Assembly (NCBI GenBank): GCA_964602515.1
Contig: CAZRRJ010000005.1
Span: 124,001-188,000, forward strand
Length of the DNA stretch: 64,000 nucleotides
Direction: 5' to 3'
DNA from: Carboxylicivirga sp964602515
Lineage (GTDB): Bacteria; Bacteroidota; Bacteroidia; Bacteroidales; Marinilabiliaceae
A program made the translations under genes and the position numbers. The notes under the pieces are model-generated. The model was not told the DNA's origin. It did not search any database and saw only the letters and a list, made by a program, of their open reading frames with translations. Of this stretch, positions 16,824 through 26,751 are shown piece by piece (positions within the stretch are counted from its first letter, which is position 1; every line of letters begins with the position of its first letter).

Positions 16824-19800
16824 ATGTCACACAACACGTTTCAATCATCAATACTGATGACAACGGGGCTTATCTTAGCTCTTTCACTTCTCTCTTTAAC
16901 AAGTAAAGCTGATGGTACCCGGCTTCTGCGTCAGCCAAATATCAGTGATCAACATGTAGTGTTTACCTATGGTGGTGATTTATGGTTATGTGCAAAAACA
17001 GGCGGTAATGCCATGCGATTAACCAGTACACCTGCTGTAGAAAAAGACCCGTACTTTTCTCCCGATGGACAAACCATAGCTTTTACATCTAACCGTTCCG
17101 GTACTGATGCTGTTTACACAATGTCGGTTAATGGTGGAGATGTTACCCGCCTAACATGGTATCCGGCAACTTCACAGGTACGTGGATGGTCGCCTGATGG
17201 TAAACGTATCTTATACACATCAGACAGAGCAACAGCACCAACTCCTTTTCATCGCTTATGGACGGTTAGTAAAGATGGTGGTTCATCAGAAATACTGACT
17301 AAACAATGGGGAACTAAGGCATCGTATTCTGCTGACGGAAAACACATAGCAATAGATAAGATGCGCCGCTGGGATGAGGAATGGCGCGCCTACCGTGGCG
17401 GACAAAATACGCCATTGATTATTCTTAACCTGGATAACTGGCAGGAAGAATTGCTTCCCAATGAGCGTACAACTGATGTTCAGCCTGTTTGGTTAAATAA
17501 TAACATCTATTTTATATCTGATCGTAATTGGGTAAGCAACATCTGGTCATATTCTACCCAATCGAAAGAACTGGAACAATTAACCTCTTTTGAGCAAACA
17601 GATATTAAGTATTTATCCGGCTTTAAAAACGAATTAGTTTTTGAGCAGAATGGCTTTATCCACATTTATAATACTGATACTAAAACAACGCAACAGCTCA
17701 ACATAAGCGTCGTTGGTGATTTTCCCTGGCTTGAAACTCAATGGGAAGATGTAAGCAAGAAAGTAGATTACGCAAGACTTTCACCCAGTGGCAAGCGGGC
17801 AATTATGTCGGCAAGGGGTGAAATATTTACCGTACCTGTGGAGCATGGTAATCCACGTAATATAACCAACAATTCCAAAGCTGCCGACCGTAAACCGTTA
17901 TGGTCTCCTCAAGGTGATAAAATAGCCTGGTTTTCAGATGCCAATGGCACATACAGTCTTATGCTTACATCACAGGATGGCCTAGATAAAACAGAAAGCA
18001 TCTCTATCGGCGAATCAAAAATGATCTGGGAGCCCAGCTGGTCGCCTGATGGTAAATATATAGCGTTTTGCGATGATGATGTCCGTATTCGTGTACTGGA
18101 TATAGTAACGAAAACCATCAGGACAATTGATATTGGCGGTAACAACCTGGAGCGAGGTAATTTGGGCATTACATGGTCAAATGATTCCAAGTATTTAGCT
18201 TATGCCAAAACCGGAGCCAACCATTTTCGTCGTATTTATATTTGGTCAGATAAAGGCAACAGTGTTAAGCCAGTTACAAATGCCATGGCTGATGCCTTTT
18301 CTCCAACATGGGATCGTAATGGTAAGTATCTTTATTTTCTGGCAAGTACTGATTTAGCTTTAGCATCAAGCTATGTTAATACCAGTGTAATGTCGCCTGA
18401 AAATGCCAGCTACAGTGCTTATGTTATTAATCTTCAAAAAGGGGAGCAATCACCTTTTGAACCACGTAGCGATGAAGAAGAAGTAAAAAAAGAGGAAGAA
18501 AAGGCAAAGGATGATAAGAAATCAAAAGATACCGAAAAGAAAGATGAAAGTATCGTTATTGATTTTGAGAAAATAGAACGACGTATAATAGCCATGCCAA
18601 TGGCTCCTAAAGCATATCAATATATGCTTGCCGGACCTGAAGGGTCTGTCTTTATCAGTGAATCAAAAGACCATACCAATACAATTCATAAATTCACTTT
18701 AAAAGACAGAAAAGCCAAAGAGTTTGTTTCAGGTGCACGTTCGGTATCTATTTCTGCTGATGGTAAACAAATGCTGGCTCATATAGACTCAGCATGGAAA
18801 GTAATGGCAACAAGTAAAGACAGCGGAAAAGATGGTAAAACACTTAAGGTAGCCCTAAAAATACAACTTAAGCGCTCCCAGGAGTGGAAACAGATATTTG
18901 AAGAAGCATGGCGCTATCAGCGTGACTTCTTCTACGATCCGGGTATGCATGGCCGAGACTGGAATAAAGTTTATACACACTATTCTCCATTAGTACCTTT
19001 TATTAAGCACCGAAGTGATTTAAACTATGTTCTGGATATGATGAATGGTGAATTATCGGTAGGCCACAGCTTTGTATTTGGTGGCGACATGCCCGAAGTT
19101 GAAAAACCGTCAGTAGGGGTATTAGGGGCTGATTTAACAACTGATGGTTCACATTGGAAAATCGAACGTATTTATACTACTGAAAGCTGGAACCCAAAAT
19201 TATCCAGTCCATTAGAGCGTCCAGGATTAAAAGTTGAGGAAGGCAATTACATTGTGGGGGTTAATGGTAAAGAAGTAAAAACAGATCAGGATTTTTATAT
19301 GGCTTTAGATGGCACACGCGGCGTACAAACCGTATTACATATTAATACAAAAGGAAGCTTTAAGGACAGCTGGAAAATAACGGTAAAACCAATATCCAGC
19401 GAGCGAGCTTTACGTCAACGTGCCTGGGTAGAGGACAACCGTCGTTTGGTTGATAAGCTTTCCGGTGGTAAGCTGGCTTATGTATGGGTACCTAATACAT
19501 CAAGCCAAGGATTTATATCATTTAACCGTTACTATTTTGCACAACAGGACAAACTAGGTGCAGTAATTGATGAACGTTTTAATGGTGGTGGCTTATTAGA
19601 TGATTATATGGTTGATTTAATGAAGCGTGATTTAAGAGCTGCTTTAACCAATGAGGTACCTAATGGCACTCCAATTCAATTGCCTGCCGGCATTAAAGGA
19701 CCTAAAGTTTTAATTATTAACGAACTGGCAGGCTCAGGTGGTGACTTCTTTCCATGGGCTTTTAAACAACAAAAGATTGGCCCTGTTGTGGGAGCACGCA

Positions 19801-20078
19801 CATGGGGTGGCCTTGTAAAATCATCCGTACACTATCGCTTTGTTGATGGTGGAGCAATGACAGCTCCGGACAATGCGGTATTTGACCCGATAAATAATGA
19901 GTGGGTTGGTGAGAATGTGGGTATTGCACCAACAATTGATGTAAGACAAGATGCTGCATCGCTTGAAAAGAATATTGATCCGCAATTGGAACGGGCTGTG
20001 AAAGAAGCTTTATCTTTATTAAAAGAGAAAAAAGCCATTACACCACCCCCTTTTCCAACTCCTGCAGTGAAGAAATAA
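16824..20078 (+). CDS. Tricorn-type S41 family protease
   Basis: A 1084-residue exported protein (signal peptide about 1-29). Residues 30-560 hold beta-propeller repeats (for example DPYFSPDGQTIAFTS and PSWSPDGKYIAFCD). A charged KEEEK/KDDKK linker is near 553-580. Residues about 690-760 form the core start, a PDZ domain lies at about 760-850 (GVLGADL, YIVGVNGKEV) and the S41 catalytic domain at about 870-1060. The catalytic Ser sits in ELAGSGGDFFPWA near residue 971, a candidate His in ELSVGHSF near 751, and an acidic residue in VGENVGIAP near 1033. It should degrade peptides in the periplasm. A mobile-type terminator hairpin follows 6 bases after the stop. Confidence 0.93.
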   Translation: MSHNTFQSSILMTTGLILALSLLSLTSKADGTRLLRQPNISDQHVVFTYGGDLWLCAKTGGNAMRLTSTPAVEKDPYFSPDGQTIAFTSNRSGTDAVYTMSVNGGDVTRLTWYPATSQVRGWSPDGKRILYTSDRATAPTPFHRLWTVSKDGGSSEILTKQWGTKASYSADGKHIAIDKMRRWDEEWRAYRGGQNTPLIILNLDNWQEELLPNERTTDVQPVWLNNNIYFISDRNWVSNIWSYSTQSKELEQLTSFEQTDIKYLSGFKNELVFEQNGFIHIYNTDTKTTQQLNISVVGDFPWLETQWEDVSKKVDYARLSPSGKRAIMSARGEIFTVPVEHGNPRNITNNSKAADRKPLWSPQGDKIAWFSDANGTYSLMLTSQDGLDKTESISIGESKMIWEPSWSPDGKYIAFCDDDVRIRVLDIVTKTIRTIDIGGNNLERGNLGITWSNDSKYLAYAKTGANHFRRIYIWSDKGNSVKPVTNAMADAFSPTWDRNGKYLYFLASTDLALASSYVNTSVMSPENASYSAYVINLQKGEQSPFEPRSDEEEVKKEEEKAKDDKKSKDTEKKDESIVIDFEKIERRIIAMPMAPKAYQYMLAGPEGSVFISESKDHTNTIHKFTLKDRKAKEFVSGARSVSISADGKQMLAHIDSAWKVMATSKDSGKDGKTLKVALKIQLKRSQEWKQIFEEAWRYQRDFFYDPGMHGRDWNKVYTHYSPLVPFIKHRSDLNYVLDMMNGELSVGHSFVFGGDMPEVEKPSVGVLGADLTTDGSHWKIERIYTTESWNPKLSSPLERPGLKVEEGNYIVGVNGKEVKTDQDFYMALDGTRGVQTVLHINTKGSFKDSWKITVKPISSERALRQRAWVEDNRRLVDKLSGGKLAYVWVPNTSSQGFISFNRYYFAQQDKLGAVIDERFNGGGLLDDYMVDLMKRDLRAALTNEVPNGTPIQLPAGIKGPKVLIINELAGSGGDFFPWAFKQQKIGPVVGARTWGGLVKSSVHYRFVDGGAMTAPDNAVFDPINNEWVGENVGIAPTIDVRQDAASLEKNIDPQLERAVKEALSLLKEKKAITPPPFPTPAVKK

Positions 20079-20084
20079 ATAACC

Positions 20085-20245
20085 GGAGGGTGTCCGAAAA
20101 GTAAAAATTTGATTCTTTGTTAAAGTTCAGCATTATCCCCAACCCTAAAGGGGAAACTGAATTTCAACAACTTCCCTATAAGGATTTAAGGGTAAAAAAG
20201 TTGTTGAAGGCAAAGATCTCTGCTTTTCGGACATCCTCTTTTTTT
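20085..20245 (+). repeat. Terminal-inverted-repeat hairpin element, copy 1 (terminator position)
   Basis: The element begins GGAGGGTGTCCGAAAAG and ends CTTTTCGGACATCCTC followed by a T tract. A second internal stem pairs TTCAACAACTT with AAGTTGTTGAA. It begins 6 bases after the tricorn protease stop codon. A related copy with compensating stem changes lies at 39818-39979 directly after der. Together they look like a dispersed repeat family recruited as terminators. Confidence 0.8.
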
Positions 20246-20634
20246 CTTTCTATCTCAGATTAATATAGCGATATTCAATTATTACATCGCTATTATTGGT
20301 GATATTTCATATGCGCATAGGGTGAATAATAGCATTATTAATGTAAATGACCACTATTCCTGAACAAGATATAAACACCTCTCTTAACAATCACAACAGG
20401 ATCAATACATCCATACTATTTAAATTAGACAAATAGCATAAAACCTTTGATTAAATACTTTTAATTCATTTATTAGCTGGGGCATATATCATAAAAATAA
20501 GATTGTACCGATCTATATGTGCGATTAATCATTTTGTTCATTCTTCTATTTAGCTAAATTTGCGCACTAAGTAATTATTATAGCACTGATTTCGTAACGG
20601 TGATTTGTTCTTTTAAAAATACAATACGTACCAA
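20246..20634. other. Intergenic spacer before the cysteine desulfidase gene
   Basis: AT-rich DNA in which I see no coding sequence; only the -7 box near its end is recognisable. Confidence 0.6.
20555..20562 (+). promoter_or_regulatory. -7 promoter box for the cysteine desulfidase gene
   Basis: TAAATTTG matches TAnnTTTG. A TTTTG at 20532-20536 sits 18 bases upstream, where the -33 element is expected. The ATG follows after 72 bases. Confidence 0.6.
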
Positions 20635-21918
20635 ATGGATAAAACTGATAAGCGGTATTCTGCTTACTTAAGCATTTTACATGAGGAGTTGATGCCGGCC
20701 ATGGGCTGCACCGAACCAATTGCCATAGCTTATGCTGCTGCCATGGCACGAAAAATACTCGGTGTTGTGCCGGAACGTGTTATGATTGAAGCCAGTGATA
20801 ACATTATTAAGAATGTTAAAAGTGTTGTTGTGCCAAACACCGGTGGACTAAAAGGTATTGAGGCATCTGCAGTAGCCGGTATTGTAGCCGGTGATGCCGA
20901 TAAAGTACTTGAAGTCATCTCTATGGTAGATACGGAAGACCAAAAGCGTATCGCTGATTATATCAATACAAAGGAAGTGAAACTTCAACCTTCGACGAGC
21001 AATATTATTTTCGATCTTATTGTTAATGTATATTGTGGTAAGGAATCAGCTTCTGTACAAATATCTCATTACCACACCAATATTGTTCGCATTACTAAAA
21101 ATGGTGAAACAACTTTATACAATCATCATTGCGATGACCTGAGTACGTCTCTGAAAACCGATCGTTCTATCATGAATGTGAAGGATATTATCGACTTTGC
21201 TGAATCGGTGGATATAGCTGAAGTAAAAGATACTTTACAACGGCAAGTTGATTACAATATGGCTATTGCCAATGAAGGTATTAAGGGTAAGTGGGGTGCT
21301 AATGTGGGGTCGGTGTTACTACAAACCTGGGGTGAAAATGACATTAAGGTACGCGCCAAAGCATTAGCTGCTGCTGGTTCTGATGCCCGGATGAGTGGAT
21401 GTGAATTGCCTGTTATGATTGTATCAGGGAGTGGCAACCAGGGTCTGGCTACTTCGGTGCCTGTTATTGAATATGCCAGAGAATTAAAAGCAGACCAAGA
21501 AAGCATGTACAGAGCCTTATTGATTTCTAACTTGGTTACGATACATCAAAAAACAGGCATTGGCCGCCTATCTGCCTACTGCGGTGCTGTATCGGCAGGT
21601 GTAGGTGCCGGCGCAGGTATTACTTATTTATATGGTGGTGGCTATAAAGAGGTAGCACATACCATTGTTAATGCTTTGGCTATTGTATCGGGTATTATTT
21701 GCGATGGAGCCAAACCATCGTGTGCAGGTAAAATAGCATCTGCTGTTGAAGCCGGTATACTTGGTTACCACATGTACAAAAACGGCCAGCAATTTTATGG
21801 TGGCGATGGTATAGTAGTAAAGGGTGTTGAGAACACAATTAAAAATATTGGCAGACTTGGCAGTGTGGGTATGCGCGAAACAGATAAAGAGATTATCCGC
21901 ATTATGCTGGGTAAGTAA
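20635..21918 (+). CDS. L-cysteine desulfidase / UPF0597 (serine dehydratase alpha-like) family protein
   Basis: A 427-residue cytoplasmic protein of the UPF0597/CyuA family, related to the alpha subunit of iron-sulfur serine dehydratases. Known members split L-cysteine into pyruvate, ammonia and sulfide using a 4Fe-4S cluster. Conserved cysteines appear in AMGCTEPIA (near residue 24), MSGCELPV (near 258) and ICDGAKPSCAGK (near 358-365), in the pattern expected for cluster ligands. The glycine-rich AVSAGVGAGAGITYLYGGG is also typical. It is transcribed alone. The exact substrate (cysteine versus another 3-carbon amino acid) is inferred. Confidence 0.88.
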   Translation: MDKTDKRYSAYLSILHEELMPAMGCTEPIAIAYAAAMARKILGVVPERVMIEASDNIIKNVKSVVVPNTGGLKGIEASAVAGIVAGDADKVLEVISMVDTEDQKRIADYINTKEVKLQPSTSNIIFDLIVNVYCGKESASVQISHYHTNIVRITKNGETTLYNHHCDDLSTSLKTDRSIMNVKDIIDFAESVDIAEVKDTLQRQVDYNMAIANEGIKGKWGANVGSVLLQTWGENDIKVRAKALAAAGSDARMSGCELPVMIVSGSGNQGLATSVPVIEYARELKADQESMYRALLISNLVTIHQKTGIGRLSAYCGAVSAGVGAGAGITYLYGGGYKEVAHTIVNALAIVSGIICDGAKPSCAGKIASAVEAGILGYHMYKNGQQFYGGDGIVVKGVENTIKNIGRLGSVGMRETDKEIIRIMLGK

Positions 21919-22015
21919 ACAGAATTTGCCTGTTGCCCTTTTAACAACCTCTTAATAAGCAGAGTTGGTTTTTAATTTACAATTCTGACAACAATAATAA
22001 TTGAATCAAATGATG

Positions 22016-22049
22016 GTTTTTGAGGTATAGGATTACATACCTCAAAAAC
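22016..22049. terminator. 13-bp inverted repeat after the desulfidase gene
   Basis: Arms GTTTTTGAGGTAT and ATACCTCAAAAAC are perfect complements around an 8-base loop. The A and T ends of the arms give a U-rich 3' side on both strands, as in bidirectional terminators. Confidence 0.5.
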
Positions 22050-22710
22050 TTATTATAGTCTGTCAGCATAACAAAACGCTATACCAAACTAGAGTTATAA
22101 ACAACTTAAAAATACTCCCAAATAATTGAGTGATACTTCTGAACAACATAGAGGTTTCTTGTGTGCTGACAGCTTTTGCTTAATTAAAACAACAGGGTTC
22201 ACCCCTATCCTTACTTATTAAAAACAAAGGCCAGATAATTATTTTTTATAGGAAATTGGTCTGCTGTACATCTAATGAATTGCTACAAAAGCCACTCTAA
22301 ATAATTATATATCAATGATATATTTTTTCTTAAAAACAATAATAACCTAATTCTTTTTTAGTGAGTTTATATTATCCTCGTACAAGTTCTATTTATGCAT
22401 CTTGCATTATTTCACTAGGTATAAACAGTACAAGCAAAATAAAGAAAAGTTATTGAATCTCAATTTCTTTTCTAAGCTCTTGAATTAATATCATACAATT
22501 ACTATCACGCAATAAATGTTACCACACAAATTGCATGTACACAACGTAATTAAAACAACCAAACTACAGATCTATTAACAATCAACAACAGCCGTAGTAT
22601 GCGTGTAAAACAGCCTAACTAACAAGGCAATTACACATCATAACAGTAATAATTTGCGATACTTTTTAATTTCAAATACTATTTTTCTTCCATTCCTCGT
22701 TACCTTTCAT

Positions 22711-22718
22711 TATTTTTG
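22711..22718 (+). promoter_or_regulatory. -7 promoter box for the DJ-1 gene
   Basis: TATTTTTG matches TAnnTTTG, 42 bases before the ATG. Confidence 0.5.
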
Positions 22719-22760
22719 ACTACGAAATTACACAACACGTAATCTACTATTCGTTTAAAT

Positions 22761-23309
22761 ATGAAGAAAGTAGCACTTTTTTTAGCAGAGGGTTTTGAAG
22801 AAATTGAAGCTCTGACACCAGTTGATGTGCTGCGCAGAGCCCATATTGAAGTTACCACTATTTCTATTACAAACACCATTCATGTAACCGGCGCTCATAA
22901 AATAAAAGTAACAGCTGATACAATATTTGACAAAGCAGATTATAACCTATTTGATGCAATCATTTTACCCGGAGGTATGCCCGGCACAAAACACTTAAAT
23001 GCGCATCAGAAATTAAAAACATTATTACTCCAGTTTTCAAAAGATAATAAGTTGATTGGTGCTATTTGTGCTGCACCATTAATACTGGGAGAATTGGGTA
23101 TACTAAAAAATAGAAAGGCCATTTGTTACCCTGGTTTTGAGAATCATTTAGCAGGAGCTAAACTTTCAGATCAGGCAATTGTAAGGGATAAAAACATTGT
23201 TACTGCAAACGGTGCAGGGGCTGCAATACTGTTTTCTTTATGCCTAATAGAAGAGTTGTTAGGCAAAGATAAAGCTAAACTAGTAGCAGATAAAATGTTA
23301 GTGTCATAA
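22761..23309 (+). CDS. DJ-1/PfpI family protein (YajL-like)
   Basis: A 182-residue cytoplasmic protein of the DJ-1/YajL branch. The conserved Glu is in LAEGFEEIEALTP (about residue 15), the reactive nucleophilic-elbow Cys in IGAICAAPLIL (about residue 104), and the GxPG turn in ILPGGMPGTKHL. Family members act in glyoxal detoxification, chaperoning or protein repair under oxidative stress; which applies here is not visible. It has its own promoter box and terminator, so it is a single-gene unit. Confidence 0.93.
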   Translation: MKKVALFLAEGFEEIEALTPVDVLRRAHIEVTTISITNTIHVTGAHKIKVTADTIFDKADYNLFDAIILPGGMPGTKHLNAHQKLKTLLLQFSKDNKLIGAICAAPLILGELGILKNRKAICYPGFENHLAGAKLSDQAIVRDKNIVTANGAGAAILFSLCLIEELLGKDKAKLVADKMLVS

Positions 23310-23321
23310 TATAAAATTTAA

Positions 23322-23350
23322 AAGGACATCAGGCCGTTGCCTATGTCCTC
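23322..23350 (+). terminator. Terminator of the DJ-1 gene
   Basis: GGACAT-c-AGGC / GCCT-ATGTCC forms a stem with a CGTT loop and one bulged base, followed by CTCTTAATAA. It begins 13 bases after the stop codon. The T tract is weak. Confidence 0.6.
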
Positions 23351-23493
23351 TTAATAACCTAACCCAAATCTATGAAAAAAATCTAAAAAGAATTACCCAA
23401 TTACTATGCCAAAGAATTTCACCTTTAGTTATTAATAGTTAAAATATAATTATATTTATTAAACTCTAAACTGCCGTAATTAGATCACATACA

Positions 23494-26400
23494 ATGATAA
23501 AAAACCTTACATACCTTATCCTATATTATTGCTTATCATTGTTTTCAGCAGGAGCCAACAATATTAAATTTGAATCTTTTGGACTTAAAGACGGCCTTTC
23601 TAGCAGTACAGTAAACACGATCTATAAATCAAAAAACAATTTAATCTGGCTTGGTACTGAAAGAGGAGTTGACTTGTTTACAGGAAACCAATTTATTCCA
23701 CTGGATCATTTCATTGTTGACTCTTCGAGTATTGTTAAAACAAGCATAACTGCAATTACTGAACTACAACCTAATAAACTATGGGTGGGGACATGGGGCG
23801 ATGGCCTTTTTAGTGTTGATATTGAAACCGGAGATTACACGCACTACAAGGCTAATGATCTTTTAGTAAAAAATACCGTAAGCGATAATTATATTAATTG
23901 TTTACATGTGCAGGATGATGAAATATGGATTGGCTCAATCTTTTGCTTAAGTCAAACCAAAGGAGATGGTGAATTTATACATTACAATTTTGAAGAGGTT
24001 TTAACCAAAAGTATACCAGATATCCGCGGTATAATTCCCAAATATGAGTACCTGTTATCTGTTTTTACCAATAACGGTGAAATTATAGAACTGAACACGC
24101 AAACAGGTACCTACAACAAGGTTAAAGAAATTAATTCCCCAACGGCTAATATTTCTTCTATAAAAAAAGACAAATTAGGAAGGTACTGGATTGGAACAGA
24201 AGTAAATGATATTATTGTTTTAGATGAAAATTACAATGAAATTACAATACCAACTTCTTTATCCAAAATAATTGACTCATCTCACATCTCTGATATAGCT
24301 ATTCATCCTAATGGTGATATCTTGTTAAGTTCTGATGGTAGTGGTTTATTTATTATTGATCAGGATGACTTTTCATGGCAAAACATTACGAGTTCTCTCC
24401 ATAATAATAATTCACTGGTAAGCAATCAATTGCAGAGCACGATAATTGACAAGGATGGCATTTTATGGGTGGGTTATTTTAAAGATGGTTTTAGTAAAAC
24501 AGTTTATAAAAACGATGGTATTAGCCACTTTTATAAAACAGGCTCTAAAAACGGGGAGCTCCCAAACAAAAATGTTAACGGCTTTGCTGAAGATAAGGCA
24601 AACAATATCTGGATAGGAACTGAAGATGGAATCACGATTCTAAATTCAAAGCTACACCCCATTCAATTCAGCCCTATACATAATTTAGTAAAAAAAGAAC
24701 TTAATGGCATTCCGGTAACAGCAATGAGCAGCAATAAACAGAAAGACAAAATATACATTGGCACTTATAACAAGGGGCTTTTTATTGCTGATTTGAAGAC
24801 AAACAAAGTTCAAAACTTTAATAAAGAAAATTCTAAGCTTTCCAGTAATTTTATCAGGGATGTTAAAGAAGTAAATGATACTTTAGTTTATACAGTGGCT
24901 GTTGGCGGCGGTTTATATAGGTTTAATGGAACAGACTTTGATTTGATAAAAATATTTTATCAAAACCGGTATGATATAAAGGACTTTTTACATATTAATG
25001 TTATTAACCCAACAATGTTGTGGTTGTCTTGTGCCGGTAAGGGCGTAATGCGCATTAATACCCGTAACGGTTCAGGTGAAGTGTTTGATAAAGTTGTTTC
25101 AACGATATGCTATAGTTCATATACCACATCTGACTCATGTATTTTTATCACAACCAATAAAGGTGTATTTAAATATAATCCGGAGCTGAATGACTACGAC
25201 CTGGTAAAAAACACAGATCAAAATACTGATTTTTATGGTATTACAGAGGCTAACGACGGTGCTTTATGGATAAGTTCTTCAACCGGTTTGTTCAGGTATG
25301 ATAGAAACAGGCAATCCCTCAAAAACATCAACAGTATTAATATCCAAAACAGAGAATTCCTGCCCGGAGCCTTTTGTAAGCATAGTGATGGTCGTTTTTT
25401 ATTCGGAGGCACCAATGGTTTTAATATTATTAATGCAGACAACTACAAACTAAACAGCGGTAAACCATCTATTTTCTTCAGCAATTTTAAAGTTTATAAC
25501 CAACAGGTTAAACCTGGAACAAAACCAACCAACAAGGTTCTGCTAAATCGTCAGATCAATTTTGTTAAAACCTTGCATATTCCAGCAGATATTAATCTCT
25601 TCAGCATACATGTTAACGTAATAAACTACCTCAACTACAGCAATAACAGGGTAGCCTACACCATAAAAAATGGTAATAAAGAAAGTGGGTTAATGTATAC
25701 CGAGAATGAAATTGGTTTTTTAAACCTGAACCCGGGAACTTATATCATTTCCATTTTTCCAATTAATAAGCTAAATAACAAGGCACTATTAAGTGAAGGC
25801 CGAACCATTACAATATACAAGGCTAAACCATGGTGGCAAAGTTACTGGTTATACGCAGGTATACTCATATGCGCATTACTTAGCATTATTGCCCTGCATA
25901 AACTCAAAGTAAGAGAATACAAACAATCGAAATTACTCCTTGAAGAAACAGTTTCGAAAAAAACAGCCACTTTATTATTACAAAAAGATACTTTATTAAG
26001 TCAACGCGATGAATTAAAAAAAATACTCTCCGAAAATACGAAACTGGAATCATTTAAGGAAAGTATGATAAGCATGATTATTCATGACCTTAAAAACCCT
26101 CTAAATGGCATAATTGGCTTATCATCGCTTAACGAAGCTGAATATCTTGAACATATTAATAGCGCCAGTCGTCAAATGCTTCACCTGGTAGAAAATATAT
26201 TAGACGTACGTCGTTATGAAACCCATTCGCTTAAACTATTTTACCAGTTATGCGACATTCGCCAACTCATGAATGAGGCCATTGATGATGTTCGTTTTCT
26301 ATTAAAAGACAGCGATATTGAGATTATTAACCTGATTTCTCCAACCCAGATCAGTGTGGATAAGGACATTATTCGCCGTGTATTTATTAATCTTTTGACC

Positions 26401-26712
26401 AATGCAATAAAATACAGTCCTTTAGAAGGAAAAATACAACTAAAGAGTAATGTTACTGAAGTACAAAGTGAAAAATCATTACTTTTGTCGGTGAAGGATG
26501 ATGGACAAGGTATACCGCCGCAATTTAAAGACAGTATTTTTGATCTTTATCAACAAGTTAATACCAAAAAATCCGGTCAAACCAACTCTAACGGCCTGGG
26601 ATTAAGTTTTTGTAAAATCGCCATTGAAGAACACGGTGGTACAATCTGGGTTGAATCAGAAAGAGAACAAGGGTCAACATTTTTTATTCAAATACCTCTT
26701 GGCAATGCTTAA
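23494..26712 (+). CDS. Two-component sensor histidine kinase with periplasmic propeller (Reg_prop/Y_Y_Y)
   Basis: A 1072-residue inner-membrane sensor. After a signal peptide (1-21) come two seven-bladed-propeller-type regions made of repeats such as NLIWLGTERGVDLF, KLWVGTWGDGLFSV, GRYWIGTEVND and NNIWIGTEDGITIL (about 30-660). A Y_Y_Y-like domain follows (about 690-775), then one membrane helix (about 785-805). HisKA has the phospho-His in MIIHDLKNPLNG (near 865). HATPase has N box NLLTNAIKYSPLEG, G1 DDGQGIPP and G2 GLGLSFCK. Unlike classical hybrid systems of this phylum it stops after the kinase, with no receiver or AraC domain, so its response regulator must be elsewhere. Confidence 0.93.
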   Translation: MIKNLTYLILYYCLSLFSAGANNIKFESFGLKDGLSSSTVNTIYKSKNNLIWLGTERGVDLFTGNQFIPLDHFIVDSSSIVKTSITAITELQPNKLWVGTWGDGLFSVDIETGDYTHYKANDLLVKNTVSDNYINCLHVQDDEIWIGSIFCLSQTKGDGEFIHYNFEEVLTKSIPDIRGIIPKYEYLLSVFTNNGEIIELNTQTGTYNKVKEINSPTANISSIKKDKLGRYWIGTEVNDIIVLDENYNEITIPTSLSKIIDSSHISDIAIHPNGDILLSSDGSGLFIIDQDDFSWQNITSSLHNNNSLVSNQLQSTIIDKDGILWVGYFKDGFSKTVYKNDGISHFYKTGSKNGELPNKNVNGFAEDKANNIWIGTEDGITILNSKLHPIQFSPIHNLVKKELNGIPVTAMSSNKQKDKIYIGTYNKGLFIADLKTNKVQNFNKENSKLSSNFIRDVKEVNDTLVYTVAVGGGLYRFNGTDFDLIKIFYQNRYDIKDFLHINVINPTMLWLSCAGKGVMRINTRNGSGEVFDKVVSTICYSSYTTSDSCIFITTNKGVFKYNPELNDYDLVKNTDQNTDFYGITEANDGALWISSSTGLFRYDRNRQSLKNINSINIQNREFLPGAFCKHSDGRFLFGGTNGFNIINADNYKLNSGKPSIFFSNFKVYNQQVKPGTKPTNKVLLNRQINFVKTLHIPADINLFSIHVNVINYLNYSNNRVAYTIKNGNKESGLMYTENEIGFLNLNPGTYIISIFPINKLNNKALLSEGRTITIYKAKPWWQSYWLYAGILICALLSIIALHKLKVREYKQSKLLLEETVSKKTATLLLQKDTLLSQRDELKKILSENTKLESFKESMISMIIHDLKNPLNGIIGLSSLNEAEYLEHINSASRQMLHLVENILDVRRYETHSLKLFYQLCDIRQLMNEAIDDVRFLLKDSDIEIINLISPTQISVDKDIIRRVFINLLTNAIKYSPLEGKIQLKSNVTEVQSEKSLLLSVKDDGQGIPPQFKDSIFDLYQQVNTKKSGQTNSNGLGLSFCKIAIEEHGGTIWVESEREQGSTFFIQIPLGNA

Positions 26713-26751
26713 CTTCCTTAGTTAGAATTATTAATTATCTCTATAACAACA

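Larger units (their letters stand above)
21919..22760. other. 842-base non-coding spacer with one strong inverted repeat
   Basis: No gene is recognisable on either strand. A 13-bp perfect inverted repeat (22016-22028 with 22037-22049) lies about 100 bases after the desulfidase stop, followed by TTATTATAG rather than a solid T tract. It is either a weak terminator or a protein-binding palindrome. A -7 box for the DJ-1 gene is near the right end. Confidence 0.5.
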
